Positions 22,165 to 33,934 of a stretch of 64,000 nt of DNA are shown here, in pieces. The translations under genes were made by a program, and so were the position numbers. The stretch covers positions 1-64,000 of the forward strand of contig WSUB01000031.1 in the NCBI GenBank assembly GCA_019633425.1. Direction: 5' to 3'. Origin of the DNA: Tulasnella sp. 424 (lineage: Eukaryota; Basidiomycota; Agaricomycetes; Cantharellales; Tulasnellaceae). The first letter of the stretch is position 1; each line of letters starts with the position of its first letter. The notes under the pieces were generated by a model. It was given only the letters and a program-made list of their open reading frames with translations. It was not told the DNA's origin and made no database searches.

Positions 22165-24416
22165 ATGACGTCAGCTCTCCAAAAAGTCCCTGTCGATCAG
22201 CACTCCACAGGCCAGCTCGAACACAACCAACTCTCTGTTCCACCATCTTCTTCGATGTCTCTCAGCAACGTTCAAGGCTTTTCGAACAACTCAGAAGGAC
22301 GACTACCAAAGGAATATGCATTCCCGTTCCTAATCTCTGCCAAAGCCGCTGTCCTCGATCCACCAAAATGGTCCGACAGCAAAGGGTGGTGGCAGGAGGA
22401 AGGGAATAGATGGCTTGAATCCATGTCACTTAAGGTAAGTGACCAGCGCCTGAAGCTCCAATTCTCCGAGTTCAACCCGCTTTTCTCACTGCAGTTGAAC
22501 TCCCCACTCGACGGTCTCCCTTTAAATCCAACCCCTCTCGACGTTTCACACTTCACCCATGCAATCCCTCCCTCAGAGCACCACGCTACAGTCTTGGCCC
22601 TGCTCAGTGCCTGTCTTCTCCCTTCGGCTGCCTCATCTAAAGCGAAGAAAGAAAATCCAGCAGCAGCCCTAAACTACACGCCTGCTACCCGAGCGCTCCT
22701 CTGGTACTCGCTCTCCCTCCTCCAAATCCCACATGAGCATCTCCTGGCAGCAGAAGATCACGTTTCCCAAGGCATCTATACCGAACTCAAGAATGCCGAG
22801 ATGAAAGCCAAGAGCGAGGCTGCTCGGAAAGAGCAAGAGGAAGGCTGGGGAGGCAAATGGGGCAGACTCGCTGCAACAGTCGGGGGTGTAATCATCGGTG
22901 GAGTAGCGATTGGGATGACTGGAGGCTTAGCCGCCCCAGCATTGCTGCCGTTGCTGCCGTTCTTGACTGCGGGCTCGGCTCCCATCGTGTTGGGAACCCT
23001 CTTCGGCTTGACAGGGGGAGGGCTAGCGGGACTGCGTGTTAACAAGAGATGGGCAGGCGTAGACGTATTCGACTTCATTCAGATCGTGGGGGGAGGAGAA
23101 GACACTGACCCTGATTCCATCTCTCAAGCGAGGAACGTGGGATCGGTTGAGAAGCCACAGGCCCCCAGTCTAGTCGTATGCACACAGTCTCTCCTCTTAG
23201 GCAACAAAATTACTCATTATCCATACACCAACAGGCAACTATCATTATTCCGGGTCTGCTCATTGAGAAGGAGACTGAGGCAATTGACAATCTTCGGGCA
23301 TGCACCGAGGTCTTCTCGTCCCCACGGAGGGACACCTTCATCTTGAACCACTCCCCCAAGGGTAATTTAGAGAGCGCTAAAGCCCAAGCACTTGGATCGC
23401 ACTAAGGGATTGTCCCTTTCTTTCCTAGAAATGCTAAGCGCTGGGCGAACGCTCCACAGCTGGGTCATGAACAAATTGCTCGGCAAAGTCAAAGGCAAAA
23501 TAAAGGGAGAAATAATCAAGCGCGCCGCCCTTTCTACAGTCTACGGAGTTGTGGCTTTGCCAATGAGCATCTATCAAACGACTGGTGAGGGAACGTTGGT
23601 CTACGCAGAAGCTGGACGCCTCTGATAGATCCCTTGTCCACAATGCAGGTATGGTCGTGGACAATGAATGGATCCGTGCATGTGTAAGCAAAGCTGCGAG
23701 TGGGGATTTCTGTATAGAATGGGCAAACTGATCAGTTGATCGTAGGATCGAGCAAAGAAAGCCGGTCGGCTGCTAGCAGACGTTCTCCAGAAGAAAATTC
23801 AAGGCCAAAGACCGGTCGTCCTCGTGTGTAGAATTTTCCATTCTGTTTGCCAAACGCCATGTACTCATGTCTATCGCTTTCTATCTGGAACATCAGATTG
23901 GAGTGTCACTGGGTGCTCTCACATTATTCGAAGCCCTAACCACCCTCGCAGAAGATTCGACGTCGAATGCATCGCCATTAGTCGATACAGCAATCTTTGT
24001 TTCTCTTCCGGCTGCTCCGAGCGATGCGGAGTGGAAGAAGGCTCGAAGTGCCGTGTCGAGGTCCGCCCGCTCGATATCCCTGCTGACCTTACGTGGAATG
24101 GCTGACGTAGTTCCTCTTTCGCTCTGAAGACGATTAGTGAATGCGTACTGTACGACGGATCTTGTCCTCGCTGGAGTGGGACGCTTGCACGAGGTCTTGG
24201 GAGGGGGTGGGTGGAGTGATATGGCAGGGCTCCGCCCCGTCGAAAGAGAAGGCATCGAGGACATCGATTTGAGTGATGTCGTTGAGGGTGAGATCCCTTC
24301 ATTGAAGCGACAGCGTAGGCACCGCTTATCTCACAAGTTACACTGGGGGATTAGGACATTTCGAATTGAACGCCAAGATCAAGGAAGTTTTACAGGCTAT
24401 AGGAGTTAACGACTAA
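22165..24416 (+). CDS. DUF726 / TMCO4-type alpha-beta hydrolase-like membrane protein
   Basis: Nine exons: 22165-22434, 22495-23172, 23235-23361, 23429-23584, 23649-23683, 23746-23823, 23897-24060, 24130-24287, 24355-24416 (575 aa, all phases consistent). A Gly/Ala-rich hydrophobic segment (about residues 226-292: VGGVIIGGVAIGMTGGLAAP and LLPLLPFLTAGSAPIVLGTL) matches the paired membrane stretch of this family. The C-terminal hydrolase part begins ATIIIPGLLIEKE and contains the nucleophile elbow GVSLG after RPVVLI. The family (yeast Mil1/YFL034W and animal TMCO4) comprises poorly characterised putative lipases linked to membrane trafficking. Catalytic activity here is inferred only from the GXSXG motif. 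Intron 23173-23234 has an unusual GTCGTA donor and intron 24061-24129 a GTCCGC donor. Confidence 0.9.
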
Positions 24417-24976
24417 TTAATCGCCGCCTCCTGGTGTAGAACAATGAAACAATATATCTGTGGATACACGGTACTACCTAATGAGACGATTGGGGCGACC
24501 GCCACACTATAGGAAGCCATCACGCGTCGGCTAGGTGAATCCATTAAGCAGCCGCAATGCGTGCATCGCCGACGTTCAGTGCAGACCAGAGCGTCCACGT
24601 CGTAAGAGAGAACAAAGGGAGTATCCAAGGGGGCGTTCCTCGATTACACATTGTCGAGGGAAACCGTGACCGGCCGGACAGCAATCAGTGAACGGGTGGA
24701 CATTGATAGGTTATTGCGCGCCCTGCGAACGACGATTAGGTCCCAGACAGGTGCTCGCTTACTCCCTCAGGCATTCTGCGCACCTTCTGTTTAGGGTTCG
24801 TATAGCCCCCTTTTTTATTCCAGCATGAACCGGATGCTATCGAGCACGATGAAGCTCCCGGCCAAACGACGCACTAAGGAACATTGGTAAGTGTAGTCCG
24901 CCATCGACGTAGTGGAAAGTTCTTAGTGTACGAACTGGTCTCTTCTTTTTTTCTCTCTCTCAGAGGCCCCGTTCAG

Positions 24977-25103
24977 CAGACTCCTGGGCTCACCCGCTCC
25001 CCCATGCATTGACAGCCCGCCCGTGCCACATTGCCCCTATCGAAGGCAATATGGAATGGCGGGTTTGTCGATGCATGGGGGAGCGGGAAAGCTGAGGAGC
25101 CTG
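24977..25103. repeat. Long hairpin (59-nt inverted arms, 9-nt loop)
   Basis: 24977-25035 pairs with 25045-25103 with roughly 80 percent identity. The perfect core is cccgctcccccatgcat (24994-25010) against atgcatgggggagcggg (25071-25087). The loop is cctatcgaa. No flanking target-site duplication was found. It could be a small MITE remnant or a structured RNA locus. Confidence 0.6.
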
Positions 25104-25571
25104 TCACGCGACTGGAGGATGTCGAGCCTGCGACTGGGGGCGATGGTGAGTTAACTAAGGATTATACTCCGGATGTCACCAGACGAACAGCAACACCGAC
25201 CGTAGTCGATTGAAGCCTTGAATCTCAGAGGATAGAAGGAGAGGCGGACTTGCGCAAGAATTGGCTAGACGAGCGTAGAGGGAGAGGATGTGGGGGTGGG
25301 GGAGGTTGCAAACCTGACGGTCTTACTCGAGTTCCGTGAGGCTTTTATGGCCCAAGCCGATCCAGAAGACAGCAAATTTTCTATAATACGTTTTCCCCCG
25401 TAGATGAAAGAACAGCTTTTGCACAGGGTTACGGGACAGGAATTGTTAACCCCACGTTACCAAGTCCCGGATAACAAAATAATGCGAGCAAGTTACGATA
25501 ATCGACACAAAATTTGCCACGTCCCACAACGTTTCCAGCAGCTAGCCGATCTCATAAGAGACCGTGTACTG

Positions 25572-26249
25572 TCAGTTCAGGCTCCTGAGCATCGCTCGAA
25601 CTTGACAAGTGCTCAAACCTTCTGTCCATTCGCAGAGCTCCGGATGTGGCCCCGCAAGTCGCAAACTCAACAGTGGCTGAGGCGATGAGATACATATATA
25701 AAGAATCGCATAATAAAATGGAGAGAGCTGTGTTTGGCTTCTCCAAGCGAGCAGACAAACCCAATAACTTGTCGATGTGGGCAAACTCCGCTTGTGACGT
25801 CGACGCGGCCAGGCAGTGCATTTTCTCCGTAGAAGATTCCCTGCTCCCCTAGAGCACTCTACTGCTAGAGCGCCCAAATATTTTGAGGTCATCCGTATCG
25901 ATTCGAAGCGATTGCTGGGGAATGAGAACAGGCACCAGGGGCAAGAAAACGCATGTCCTACCAACGAATGCAATTTTGATGCCTCAAGCTCCAGTTTGCG
26001 CTCATCGCGAGAAGGTGAGATCAGAGTGAGGCTTGAGGAAGTGGCCATTCTCAGTGTTGCGAAATCCCTTTTGCCAGACTCGGCGGCGGACCATATGAAT
26101 TTTGTGGACGAACCAGCATGACCAGTCCCGCCCATCTGGTTTCCTACTCCATACTGTGAGTGGGCTCCGATCATTGGGGTTGTGGACTTGGCCACGGTGG
26201 AAGCGCTCGACTGTTGTTTACGTAGTACGTCGGCTTGAGGCTTGTCCAT
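25572..26249 (-). other. Doubtful ORF, possible decayed gene
   Basis: 225 codons from ATG, Ser/Thr-rich at the N terminus, then SSLTLISPSRDERKLELEAS. A frame change to the 25821-25552 frame would give a more protein-like C-terminal part. No domain, no splice-supported continuation and no homologue in the window. Listed so the stretch is not lost; real coding status is uncertain. Confidence 0.2.
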
Positions 26250-28409
26250 GGAGATCCTCCGTGCGAATCGAAGATCTGACTCTCGACTGATTTACCTCCC
26301 CCCCCCAGCCTGCCGTCGTGCGCGCGAGTGGGCTTCCCGCTCAATCCCCGTTCTCCTTCTTCCATCCTACCGGGCGTTCACCCGAATTATCTCCAGGATC
26401 GAGGATCGTTCACTTGGGCGAGATCGTATGAACATGTTCGAACCGACCATTGCAACCCCATGTCCGGACCTAGTTTTCTTGCCTCAAGCCATCCGAGCTT
26501 TGGCCCAGCTATTGCACGGACCAAGTCTGAGGTACGAGGGACCTGGGTCTCCTATCCGGGAATCTCCTTCCGAACTGACTCACATGTTGGCCAGCTAGGT
26601 CAACCATCCGACGGGCCAACGCACTCCCGGCTTCAACGTGTTTATCTCTCCTTCGGAGGAGAGAGTGCGTGCTTCCTTCATATCGGAGAAGGGATGATTC
26701 TTTTGTGACACGGGGGGTGCGACAGAACTCCGGAGAACGCTCGTCCTGTGACCGTTCAGCTTAGCCTTCCAGGTGGCTATATTTTTCTGTAGCGGAGCCG
26801 AGGGAGCTGCTGGATTTGGGGAAAGATCTTGGCGGAATTGAAGACTTTTACTCACCTTGCTGGGCTCCGCGCTGCACCCGAGCGAACTGCCCAGCTATTA
26901 ACAGTCGTTCCGAGAATCTTGCTTTTATCGGGACTTATTGAACGCAAAAGTACCACGGCGTTACTTTGCTTTGGCTTGATGGAGTGCTTATAACCGTCTA
27001 CAACGACTCACACGAACGCCGAGCCAGACTTACCTTACCTGAGTCGATGATTCTTTTTGCACTAGATGCTTAACAGTACTTGGCAGCTCAATGCACGAGG
27101 ATTTTAATGTCATCTCCAAGGTTCTGAAATCGTCTCAAAACTGGTCTTTGGCGAAAAATGGCGGGTTTCGCCGGCTGGCTTTGTTCGAAGGTGGAACAAG
27201 CGAAACACATGCAATCCTTTCATAATTCGCCCACAGTCTCCTGCAAAATTAGCAACTGCCCTTTTTGGGTATTTCATGGAGCAAAGATGAAGAGTGGGCC
27301 CAAATTTCGGGTTCACTGTTCCGAGTTGTAAGCCGCGGGCACGTTTCAAGGCAATTCGGCCTCATTCACATTTCCCAGCTTCTATCCAATGAACTACGAC
27401 AAATTTGATTATATTTCATCTCCTTCTCTTCTTCACCAGAATGTCAGAGTAGTCCTGCAAGGCTTTTTGCCTGCGAAATTTCCGCCGTCCCTCAGAAAAG
27501 ACCTCATTATCGGGGGGTTTGGGACACAGGTCTAGAACCGAATCCACTATCAGTGGCCTAAATTACAAGTGAAGGACGACACTACTGTCATCGATCACGT
27601 AAAGGGTAGGGAGTATTGCGAGTCGGCCGAGAACAGCCGTGCAGTGCCCTCAGACAGTCTGGTTCAGAGACTGTCGATCCAGCCCACAGCATTATTTTGA
27701 GTCATAAATGTACTCCCAACTCGGTCACATAGTGCCCCCCTGCGATTCGCTGGTTCCTATCACAATGCGGTATTTTCGCCGTGAATAGAAGTCTACTCGC
27801 GACCATGGAAAACGGACAGGCACCGTTTGTTCTAAGCAGAAGGACCCATGCGCCAATGGTGCGTGTTATCTCTACCGGCCAATCTTTGCTGGTCGACGTC
27901 ATCGAATAAGGCACTCATCACCACACCCTCATCCCACCCTCCCCGTGATTAGACTTACATGTCTGGGCACCAGGTCGGTTTTGTCCAGCCACTTTTCTAT
28001 CTATCGTTCTGAGGAAATGACCGGCTGTTACGACGTGTTAGGACATGGGACAAAGCCCATGGACATCATCCAAAATTGTCTCGCAATGCACATCAGGACA
28101 GTGCGTCTCACAAGAATCCGGAAGCCATCTGCCGAAGACTTGCCTGACCATCTTGGGTCGGGCATATCCCGGAACCTGGCGGCGTGAGTGTACTCGGCGA
28201 ACAGGATCGGCTGTTGGACCACGAGGTTCGTTCGGCGGAATGTCTCCCAGGTTTTGGACTAATAAGCAACGAGTTTCTGCCTTAGGCCTTTTGCTCCAAG
28301 TTACGCGATACGCCACACGGAACCAAATGGATGGCTGCGCAAATGCCTTCTGCCTTCATTTAAGTGTGTCACGCATTCAATTTTCACCTCGCAAGACCAC
28401 GACTGATCA

Positions 28410-29600
28410 TCCTATTCACCAGGTTTCGGGCCCATTAGTGTGGAAGGTCCTTCACTCTGGTACCCGTCTTGCCCCCAACCGACAATCGTAACATTACCCT
28501 CGCCCTCCTTTTGCGTTTAGCTCCACATCAGATGAATCACAGGGCAACCAACAAAGTTTCCTTCCCACGAACTCCAACTTACGGCGGGCCACCTTGAAAG
28601 TCGGCTCAACTGATGCGCCGTCTCGGCAACTCGTACACAACTCGTAACTCCCGTCCTTCTAACGTTGCCTTTTTTCCGCAGCCGAATGGGAGCGTGGCGC
28701 GCCTCCCGAGGGGTACAACTACGACCGCCTGGCGTGATCGAGGGTTAACTTGCGCCAATCTCATTGACTTGGTGGTGGAGAGCAGACCGCACCGCCTTGA
28801 TCAATACATCTGTCTCAGCTCGAGGGCACAAGAGCCATAAAACGGGCTTGGAAAATACCAAAGCACGAGGACCATACCGGTCATACAAAGATAGATCGTC
28901 TGGGCGCGTTCGACCAGTACCGATGAAGTGGACTTGGGACCCTTCGATTCGGATAGATTCCCGAATGACCGTCATGTATGTTTCTGATTGCGCGCGGTGG
29001 GGCTGACATCGGTCCCGTTCTTTTTTTCTGTCTAGAATCGGAGTTAACCGGCGAATGCCGAAGTGAAGTCGAAAACTTCCCATGCCATCGATCTACTTTG
29101 ACGGACGAGCTGAAATGAATCGTTGATGGGAGGCGTGGACGAGGGAGTTCTGCGTGACGTGCAAACGGACGCTGACCTGGGTTCTAGACACGTTGAAGAT
29201 CGCTTACGGTGACTTGGCTCCCCCCGCCCCTGGAACGTGAAGGAGTGGCCCGAACGTGCGAGCGTTACAGAAAATTTCAGGGATAAGTGGTTAAATTTGG
29301 TGTTCAACCAGGTCACTAATCCGGTTTGAGCTAGCGAGCATAACGAGCATTTGCCATACCGAGTGGATCTAACTGGTAAGCCTTCACCCCAGAGGGAACC
29401 CCATAGCTTGCTCACGAAACGATTTAACAAGGATCGAGACTTTGGAGAATACTTCCTGCGAGGCTGCGACTTGGTTCATGTTCGAGCCGCAAGGATGTCG
29501 AATTGCTCAGCTTCAAACCCGTTCGTCGATCATCGCCTACTCCACCTCTCCTCGACCGTGTTCAAGACATCATCGAACAACGCTAGTTCGAGACTAAACC
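28410..29600 (+). pseudogene. Decayed WW-like membrane protein gene (A-type)
   Basis: DNA-level similarity to the copy at 32250-33620 runs in the same order. It includes the N-terminal exon block (gtccttcactctggtacccg; compare the LVPVLP exon), the block around 28905-28945 reading VWARSTST then VDLG-like residues, and the exon at about 29030-29090 matching the SALTGEYWNHVENF block. The stretch around 29337-29380 (ataacgagcatttgccatac) and a last block near 29535-29590 matching the RLDRLQG region also match. Many stops and frame changes are present, and the membrane-helix exons are absent. Confidence 0.6.
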
Positions 29601-30200
29601 AGCCTTCAAAGGTGCCTCTCTGATGTCTCGCCTCACTTTCGTCCGTCTTACAGCATTTTGGGAGGGAAGCGTTGTGTATCAGAGACATTGTCACCACTTC
29701 TCTCGCCAGTGACATTCTTTTCTCAGGAGAAATTTTCACAGAAAGTGGGGGGAAAAGGCGAAGAGGAGAAGAGAAAAGGGGCTTTGGTCCCACTGCTTCG
29801 AGGAGTAGGACCAAGATAAGCATAATAGTCAGCCAACCGATACGCCTTCTTTGCATTATAATTAATGGATGTGAGTGTGTGTAGGTTTCTGCTTGTTGAC
29901 TTCGTACGAATTGAGAGCATAGAACAGTAGTCCCGAGATTTTATGCTTCGCCCTGCCTCATACGAACTAATGCCCGCGTCCGCACTTCTCAGAACCCGTG
30001 CACATGTATCCTCCTCGCACTGGGGTTGGTGAGGTTGCGTTTCAGTCCAGCTGTGTGACCGTAACGATAGTCACGCGTACTACATAAAAAGGGCATAGGT
30101 TCTATTCGAGACTGATTGGTCCCCCGGTGTCCTACATAGAGTCCCCCTTCCTTCTTCTGCTTCTTCGCGCAGTACAATCTCACTCCGCTACTAGTAAAAA

Positions 30201-31941
30201 ATGTCCCAACCAGCTCTTCCTCCACTCGAACTAGCGGCGGCTCACGAGTACGTTGAACCTCTCCCCTCAACCCGCGTCTTCTGCTTATCGAATCAATCAC
30301 CGTCAGGGACAACCCCAACGTCGGCGCCGTTAACAATCCAGGGATTATGTAAGCCACATTGTTTATAAGATCGATTCTTGATTGACCCGAGCGCCCTCAA
30401 ATCCGCTCAGTGAGCTCCCTCATGGATGGTTCCAATTCATCAATCCCTCGGGTTACGTCTACTACTTCCACTCTCAAGCCAGGCTGCACACTCGGCTTGA
30501 CCCACGGGCACCTGGCGCCTCTGAGCGCTTACTGCTTAACGCCAATCAACTCATCCAGGAGCTCCCTCCCGAGGCTGCGGCAGTCCACATTCAAATATCT
30601 ATCCTCTCAATCCGAGAAGATGTCGTCTACTACTATATGATAGACCACGGGGCTCGCCGCATTTTCTGGACCCATGAAGCAGCTGGGGCCGACCTCGGAA
30701 TCAACCATCCTCATGACCAGGAATACCTCCGTACGTTACCATCTCCGTTTGTCTCCGTCCTTACTGAAACTTTGACTTTGGTCGATGAAGCGTCCCGCCT
30801 TCTCCCTCATTATTGGGCACACGTCGAGCAGTATCCAGAGGGAACCCCGGATGACGTACCTGCCGAAGAGGGTCTCGTGGGGACCCTACTCTTGAGCCGG
30901 ATTCCGGGTAAGGGCCTCATCGACGCTCAAGTAGAAACCCCCATGTGTTGACTGGGATATCTTGACACATGTACAGGATATCACCACCTAACACCCTTTC
31001 TACCCGAACGGTGTGAAGAATTAATTGTCGCTTTAGACACAGTTAGAGGTGAGGAACCTCCTTCGCTCATGGAAGAAAGTTAGAGCGCTCACGACTCGTT
31101 CATAGCGATTAATGGTGGTGGGTATCGAAAGGCATATGTCGGTAAGGGTTATTTCGGGGTTATACTTTGGCTCCTGCTAACGATCTATGTACAGGGCGTT
31201 TGTGGAGGATGATCAGTAAGTTTGTCTGTTTCGTATGGCGTTCTTCCGTAGATTGACTATCCCTCCTAGCCACCCATCAACACTGGATTAGGTACGGACC
31301 GCTTGCACGGGGTACACGAGCGCGTTTGCGCGGCCCCGTCGACCTTGTTGGGAGGAGGCAGCTTGTTGAATTTGGAGTATTAGATTGGTTAGGACAATTC
31401 GCCCCGCGATTTATTCATGTACGTGATTGAGGAGGTCCGCATGATGTCGTTTGGTTTACTGACTTCAAACACATCAGGACCTGAGCATATCCGAAGTATG
31501 CCTTTTTGTGTACTCTACGCTCCTCGTCGGAGTGATACAACAATCGAGTGGAGGCAGGCTTTTCCAGGGTCGCCTATTTTCCATGGGTTTCGCTGCATCA
31601 CTCATCGCCCTTCCACTCGGGATTCTCTACCCTGGTATTCAAGGCTTCGTTGTAAGTCGTCTTAACCGAACCGATAACTAAGCTGACCAGTGTCGGATCC
31701 ATAGGAAGCGATCGGTTTCGAAGCTGGACAAAGGAACCAGCTGAAGGGCCTGCTCATTCTTGGCCTCCTTTCCTTCGACCTCGGAGTCTACCTGGCTCTT
31801 CTGAACCTTCTCCCCTCTACCCTTGCCTCCTCTGAATCCCTCCCTTCCATGACAAGTCTCCTATCGGTCTTGCTCGCTCTGACTCTACCTCTGGTTTTTG
31901 GAGTCCTTCGGTTCATCGACCAGAGGGTTCCGGGGGATTAG
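30201..31941 (+). CDS. WW-like multi-pass membrane protein, intact copy 1 (392 aa)
   Basis: Nine exons: 30201-30247, 30307-30348, 30411-30730, 30791-30907, 30977-31048, 31195-31215, 31270-31418, 31478-31651, 31705-31941. Phases agree throughout. WW-like domain at about residues 30-63: ELPHGWFQFINPSGYVYYFH, ending TRLDPR. The second signature Trp is Leu. It is followed by a second aromatic motif (VVYYYMIDHGARRIFW), a short HYWAHVEQYPEG block, LTPFLPERCEELI, a basic linker, and four hydrophobic helices. The helices run from VCLFVYSTLLVGVI and FSMGFAASLIALPLGILYP to LLILGLLSFDLGVYLALLNL and LLSVLLALTLPLVFGVLRFI. Topology suggests a soluble N-terminal half and a C-terminal membrane anchor. The function of this fungal family is unknown to me. 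Confidence 0.85.
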
Positions 31942-32249
31942 ACGTGTGAGTGACTTTAGGCACTCGCTTTTAATAATCGCTGGAGTGACGTCCTCAATGA
32001 AAATAAGCAGAATATAAAGATACCCAGGTCTCATGCCTACGAGTTTCGTTCTGTAAATCCATTGGTTACTGCTGTCAAAACGGTCTGCGGTGTGTAAATC
32101 CCTCAATCATCCCCTTCGTCTGAGACATTGCTTTGCAAGCAATATGAAGAGATGAATCGGACGTGTGTTTACGATTTCCCTGCCTTCCAATTTAGTGAAG
32201 CAGTGCTGGGACTCGTTGGTACGCGTGAACATTGTCAGGTTTACATTAC
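31942..32249. other. Spacer between WW-like gene copies
   Basis: About 300 bp, no coding signal. Probably the terminator of copy 1 and decayed upstream sequence of the next copy. Confidence 0.5.
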
Positions 32250-33620
32250 TTTGTGCGGAGAGGTGTAGTCCTTGGTACGCCAGGTCCCTTCACCTTAGTC
32301 CCGGTCCTCCCCTCAGCGAATAATCGCTACAATCAGCCAGTCTATGTGTAAGCACCACGCTTTTGTGCCCTTTTGCGTTTGGCGTGCCTAACGTGTTTGA
32401 TCCAACATACAGTACCGCAAACACAGTTGCTATGAATAAAGTTCAACTCATCCCTGCTTGGACGCGGGTTGCCTCCTTTTCGGCGTGAGCTGCATCTTTG
32501 TTCGGGACGCAAGCGCTCAACTACTGATCCGTCGTTACGCCGCGTGTTTCTCACCACAGTCTCATTCTCAATCAGGGGTGGGAATGCATGTTCATCCTGA
32601 AGGCGATAAGTATTATCGCCTGCCTCGATTGAGAGCGGTTACTCCAGTTAGCCCGCTGAACCCTACCACAGCGAGGATTTTGGAGCAGGCTGCAACCGCC
32701 CTTCTCCAAGCACTTGGATCCGCCCAAGGGGACAACACAATTGAAATTTACTTGAATATACCGGGAGATGGGAAGAATGCCGTGCATTATTGCTATGTCG
32801 ACCATACAAACCGGCAGGTCTTTTAGGCACGTGCGACCAGTACCGTTGACTTGGGGCTGGACCCCTTCGAAACAGACGGCTTCTTGAGTGAGTTCCCTTC
32901 CGGACGCGATTGTGACCCGTTCTTGACCGTGACATTCTTGTTCAATCACAACTTCGTTTTCTGTTTAGAATCCGCTTTAACCGGAGAGTACTGGAATCAC
33001 GTCGAAAACTTCCTTTGCCACCAGATTTACTGGGCTGACGCCGTGAACGAGTTGAAAGGAATCCTGGGACATGGGGCCATCGGTGAGAAAATTTCTTTTG
33101 ATGAGAGGACCAGCGTTAACTCAGGATTCTTGACGGCTTCTTAGACGATTTGACGTCACCAGGCTCCACCTGCCCTTGGAGCGCAAAAGAATGCGCCGAG
33201 TATACGAGCATTTTGGGAAGATTCAAGAGTAAGTGGATCGATCAGGTAGTCAAATGAGGCAAATAATGGGGTACCGGCCACCTTCTTTAGCTTGCGACCA
33301 TAACGAGCATGTCCCATACAGAGTCGTTTCCATCGGTAAGCCCTAATCCCAGGACTACATCCAAATTTCGGGCTAATCAGACAATTTGACCATTAGCGAG
33401 GCTTTGGGCTATGATCGGTATGTGGGTGCGACTTGTTCCAGGTTGAAATGGGTGCTGACGCCAATTCCGAATCCTTTCAGCGAGAGTTCGTCACATTAAT
33501 CAATACGGTTTGACTTCACCTCGCCTGGATCGTCTTCAAGGCCTCATCCTTCATCAAGCTCATTCCAGAGATCGCCTTGCTACTGCTCCAGATATCGTAG
33601 GACATTTTTTTTGTTCTCGG
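32250..33620 (+). pseudogene. WW-like gene, A-type, nonsense mutation and lost membrane tail
   Basis: An N-terminal exon ending NNRYNQPVYV (near 32345) is followed by a WW-like exon from about 32580 (MHVHPEGDKYYRLPRLRAVT). That exon runs through GDGKNAVHYCYVDHTNRQVF to an in-frame TAG (32824-32826) exactly where the family has Trp in the FW motif. Downstream exons are still splice-competent: SALTGEYWNHVENF (about 32970-33080), DDLTSPGSTCPWSAKECAEY (about 33143-33228), ARLWAMI (about 33399), and RVRHINQYGLTSPRLDRLQG (from 33482). The copy then ends abruptly near 33620, where a B-type fragment begins; the membrane-helix exons are missing. So it is a recently disabled, truncated copy. Confidence 0.75.
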
Positions 33621-33659
33621 AGGCTAATGACGACAACAGCTCACTCCACCGTTTCCATA

Positions 33660-33930
33660 TCATTTAGAGCGCCTATATTATGCAAGTTGAAGATTACTTC
33701 CACGGCTTGCGTCCAACGTCGAATCGTGACGCAAGCCAGTATTCGAGTTCATTCGACCGAGGAGTCTACTCAACTGCCATGGACGTCTCATCGAGCTCTC
33801 AAAGGATCCACGAGTCGTCAGGAAAGTTACCTCCTCTCCACCGATACCGTACGCCGTTCCGGCGAAGAGACAGATCTCGGCCTTACAAGGATACAACCTC
33901 CCAATCATGCGCCAAGGTAACTCGTGATGT
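33660..33930 (+). pseudogene. WW-like gene fragment, B-type
   Basis: The frame QRRIVTQASIRVHSTEES (33706-33760) matches QRRIMTQTNVRVRSTERW of the B-type copy at 35.6 kb, and the DNA around 33785-33850 matches 35137-35200. It is a fragment only, with frame changes, directly abutting the truncated A-type copy upstream. Confidence 0.6.
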
Positions 33931-33934
33931 GTTA

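Larger units (their letters stand above)
24417..28409. other. Gene-poor 4 kb with one hairpin and one doubtful ORF
   Basis: Apart from the inverted repeat at 24977-25103, nothing is convincing. A 225-codon minus-strand ATG frame (26249-25572, begins MDKPQADVLRKQQSSASTVA) is longer than chance would favour. A second frame on the same strand (25821-25552) has a coding-like stretch (EFAHIDKLLGLSARLEKPN), so a decayed gene is possible. No family is recognised. A run of 9 C lies at 26298-26306. Confidence 0.4.

Noticed and set aside
28745..29083. 112-codon minus-strand frame
   Set aside because: Antisense of the decayed A-type WW-like copy whose relatives are all on the plus strand here.
33510..33920. 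136-codon plus-strand frame as a single gene
   Set aside because: It fuses the truncated end of an A-type copy with a B-type fragment; no start or splice evidence for a real product.
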